DNA from: Candidatus Elarobacter sp.
GTDB lineage: Bacteria; Vulcanimicrobiota; Vulcanimicrobiia; Vulcanimicrobiales; Vulcanimicrobiaceae
NCBI GenBank assembly: GCA_030150085.1
Contig: JASLGJ010000301.1
Span: 1-6,105 of the forward strand
Reading direction: 5' to 3'
Length of the DNA stretch: 6,105 nt
The position numbers and the translations under genes are program-made. The stretch's first letter is position 1; each line of letters starts with the position of its first letter. Positions 5,880-6,105 of this stretch are shown here, piece after piece. Under the pieces are notes generated by a model, which ran no database searches, was not told where the DNA came from, and saw only the letters and a list, made by a program, of their open reading frames with translations.

Positions 5880-6105
5880 CCCCGCAAGCCGATCGAGCCT
5901 GCCACGCCCGAAGCCCAAGCGTTCCTCGAAACGGCGATGGAGCAGTACGGCAAGGCGACCTACAACTTCGCCTACCGGCTGACCGGCAACGAGGCGGACG
6001 CGCGCGATTTGGCCCAGGACGCGTTCATCCGGGTCTACCGGGCCTGGCGCTCCTTCCAGCCCGGGACGTCCTTCCTATCGTGGATCTACCGAATCGTCAC
6101 GAACC
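5871..6105 (+). CDS. ECF-type RNA polymerase sigma factor (partial, region 2 visible)
   Basis: Seventy-eight codons are present before the window ends. Residues about 31-78 match sigma-70 region 2 of extracytoplasmic-function sigma factors. YNFAYRLTGN is followed by EADARDLAQDAFIRVYRAW (41-59), the core-polymerase-binding part, and SFLSWIYRIVTN (67-78), the start of the -10-recognising part. Region 4 lies beyond the window. Such factors direct RNA polymerase to stress or uptake promoters and are usually restrained by an anti-sigma factor, often encoded next door. Whether one follows here cannot be seen. ATG 5871 follows GAAGGG by ten bases. The next in-frame ATG (5937) would remove 22 residues but keep region 2. 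The frame is open upstream into the preceding gene but has no other ATG, GTG or TTG in the gap. The N-terminal 20 residues (Pro/Glu-rich) are not conserved sigma sequence. Confidence 0.9.
   Translation, partial: MGVPRKPIEPATPEAQAFLETAMEQYGKATYNFAYRLTGNEADARDLAQDAFIRVYRAWRSFQPGTSFLSWIYRIVTN

Overview
The window is about 70% GC, and its real genes have third codon positions that are almost all G or C. A TonB-dependent outer-membrane receptor shows that the host is a diderm (Gram-negative-type) bacterium. The receptor carries an N-terminal carboxypeptidase-regulatory-like domain. It sits close to a TPR/LuxR-type regulator, a stand-alone histidine-kinase-type ATPase and an ECF sigma factor. This mix resembles deep-branching GC-rich phyla such as Candidatus Eremiobacterota (WPS-2), with Acidobacteriota and similar lineages as alternatives. 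The taxonomic guess is inference only.

Layout. Positions 1-157 hold the 3' end of an unrecognised + strand gene. A complete TonB-dependent receptor (197-2560, +) follows 39 bases later. It converges tail to tail with a two-gene minus-strand unit, and the two stop codons share one CTAG. In transcription order that unit is a TPR-repeat protein with a LuxR-like C-terminal helix-turn-helix (4599-3049), then a small RsbW/SpoIIAB-like ATPase (2955 or 2976 down to 2557). A short reading frame (4681-4610) just upstream of the regulator is either a leader peptide or, more likely, the regulator's true N-terminus cut off by a one-base shift in a run of five C.

Positions 4682-5017 form a gene-free divergent control region full of perfect inverted repeats. 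It contains three back-to-back hairpins, a good sigma-70-type promoter for the minus-strand unit, and an operator-like inverted repeat over that promoter's -10. On the other side, reading +, come an unrecognised probable exported protein (about 5018-5776) and the first 78 codons of an ECF sigma factor (5871 to the window end). The sigma factor's ribosome-binding site and AUG lie inside a predicted RNA stem.

How the genes may work together (inference): the regulator and ATPase look like a signal-sensing transcriptional pair, with the ATPase possibly acting by partner switching. The exported protein and ECF sigma factor may form a separate envelope-stress or uptake-control unit. The sequence shows no direct link between either unit and the receptor. 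I found no mobile element, CRISPR array, tRNA or rRNA.
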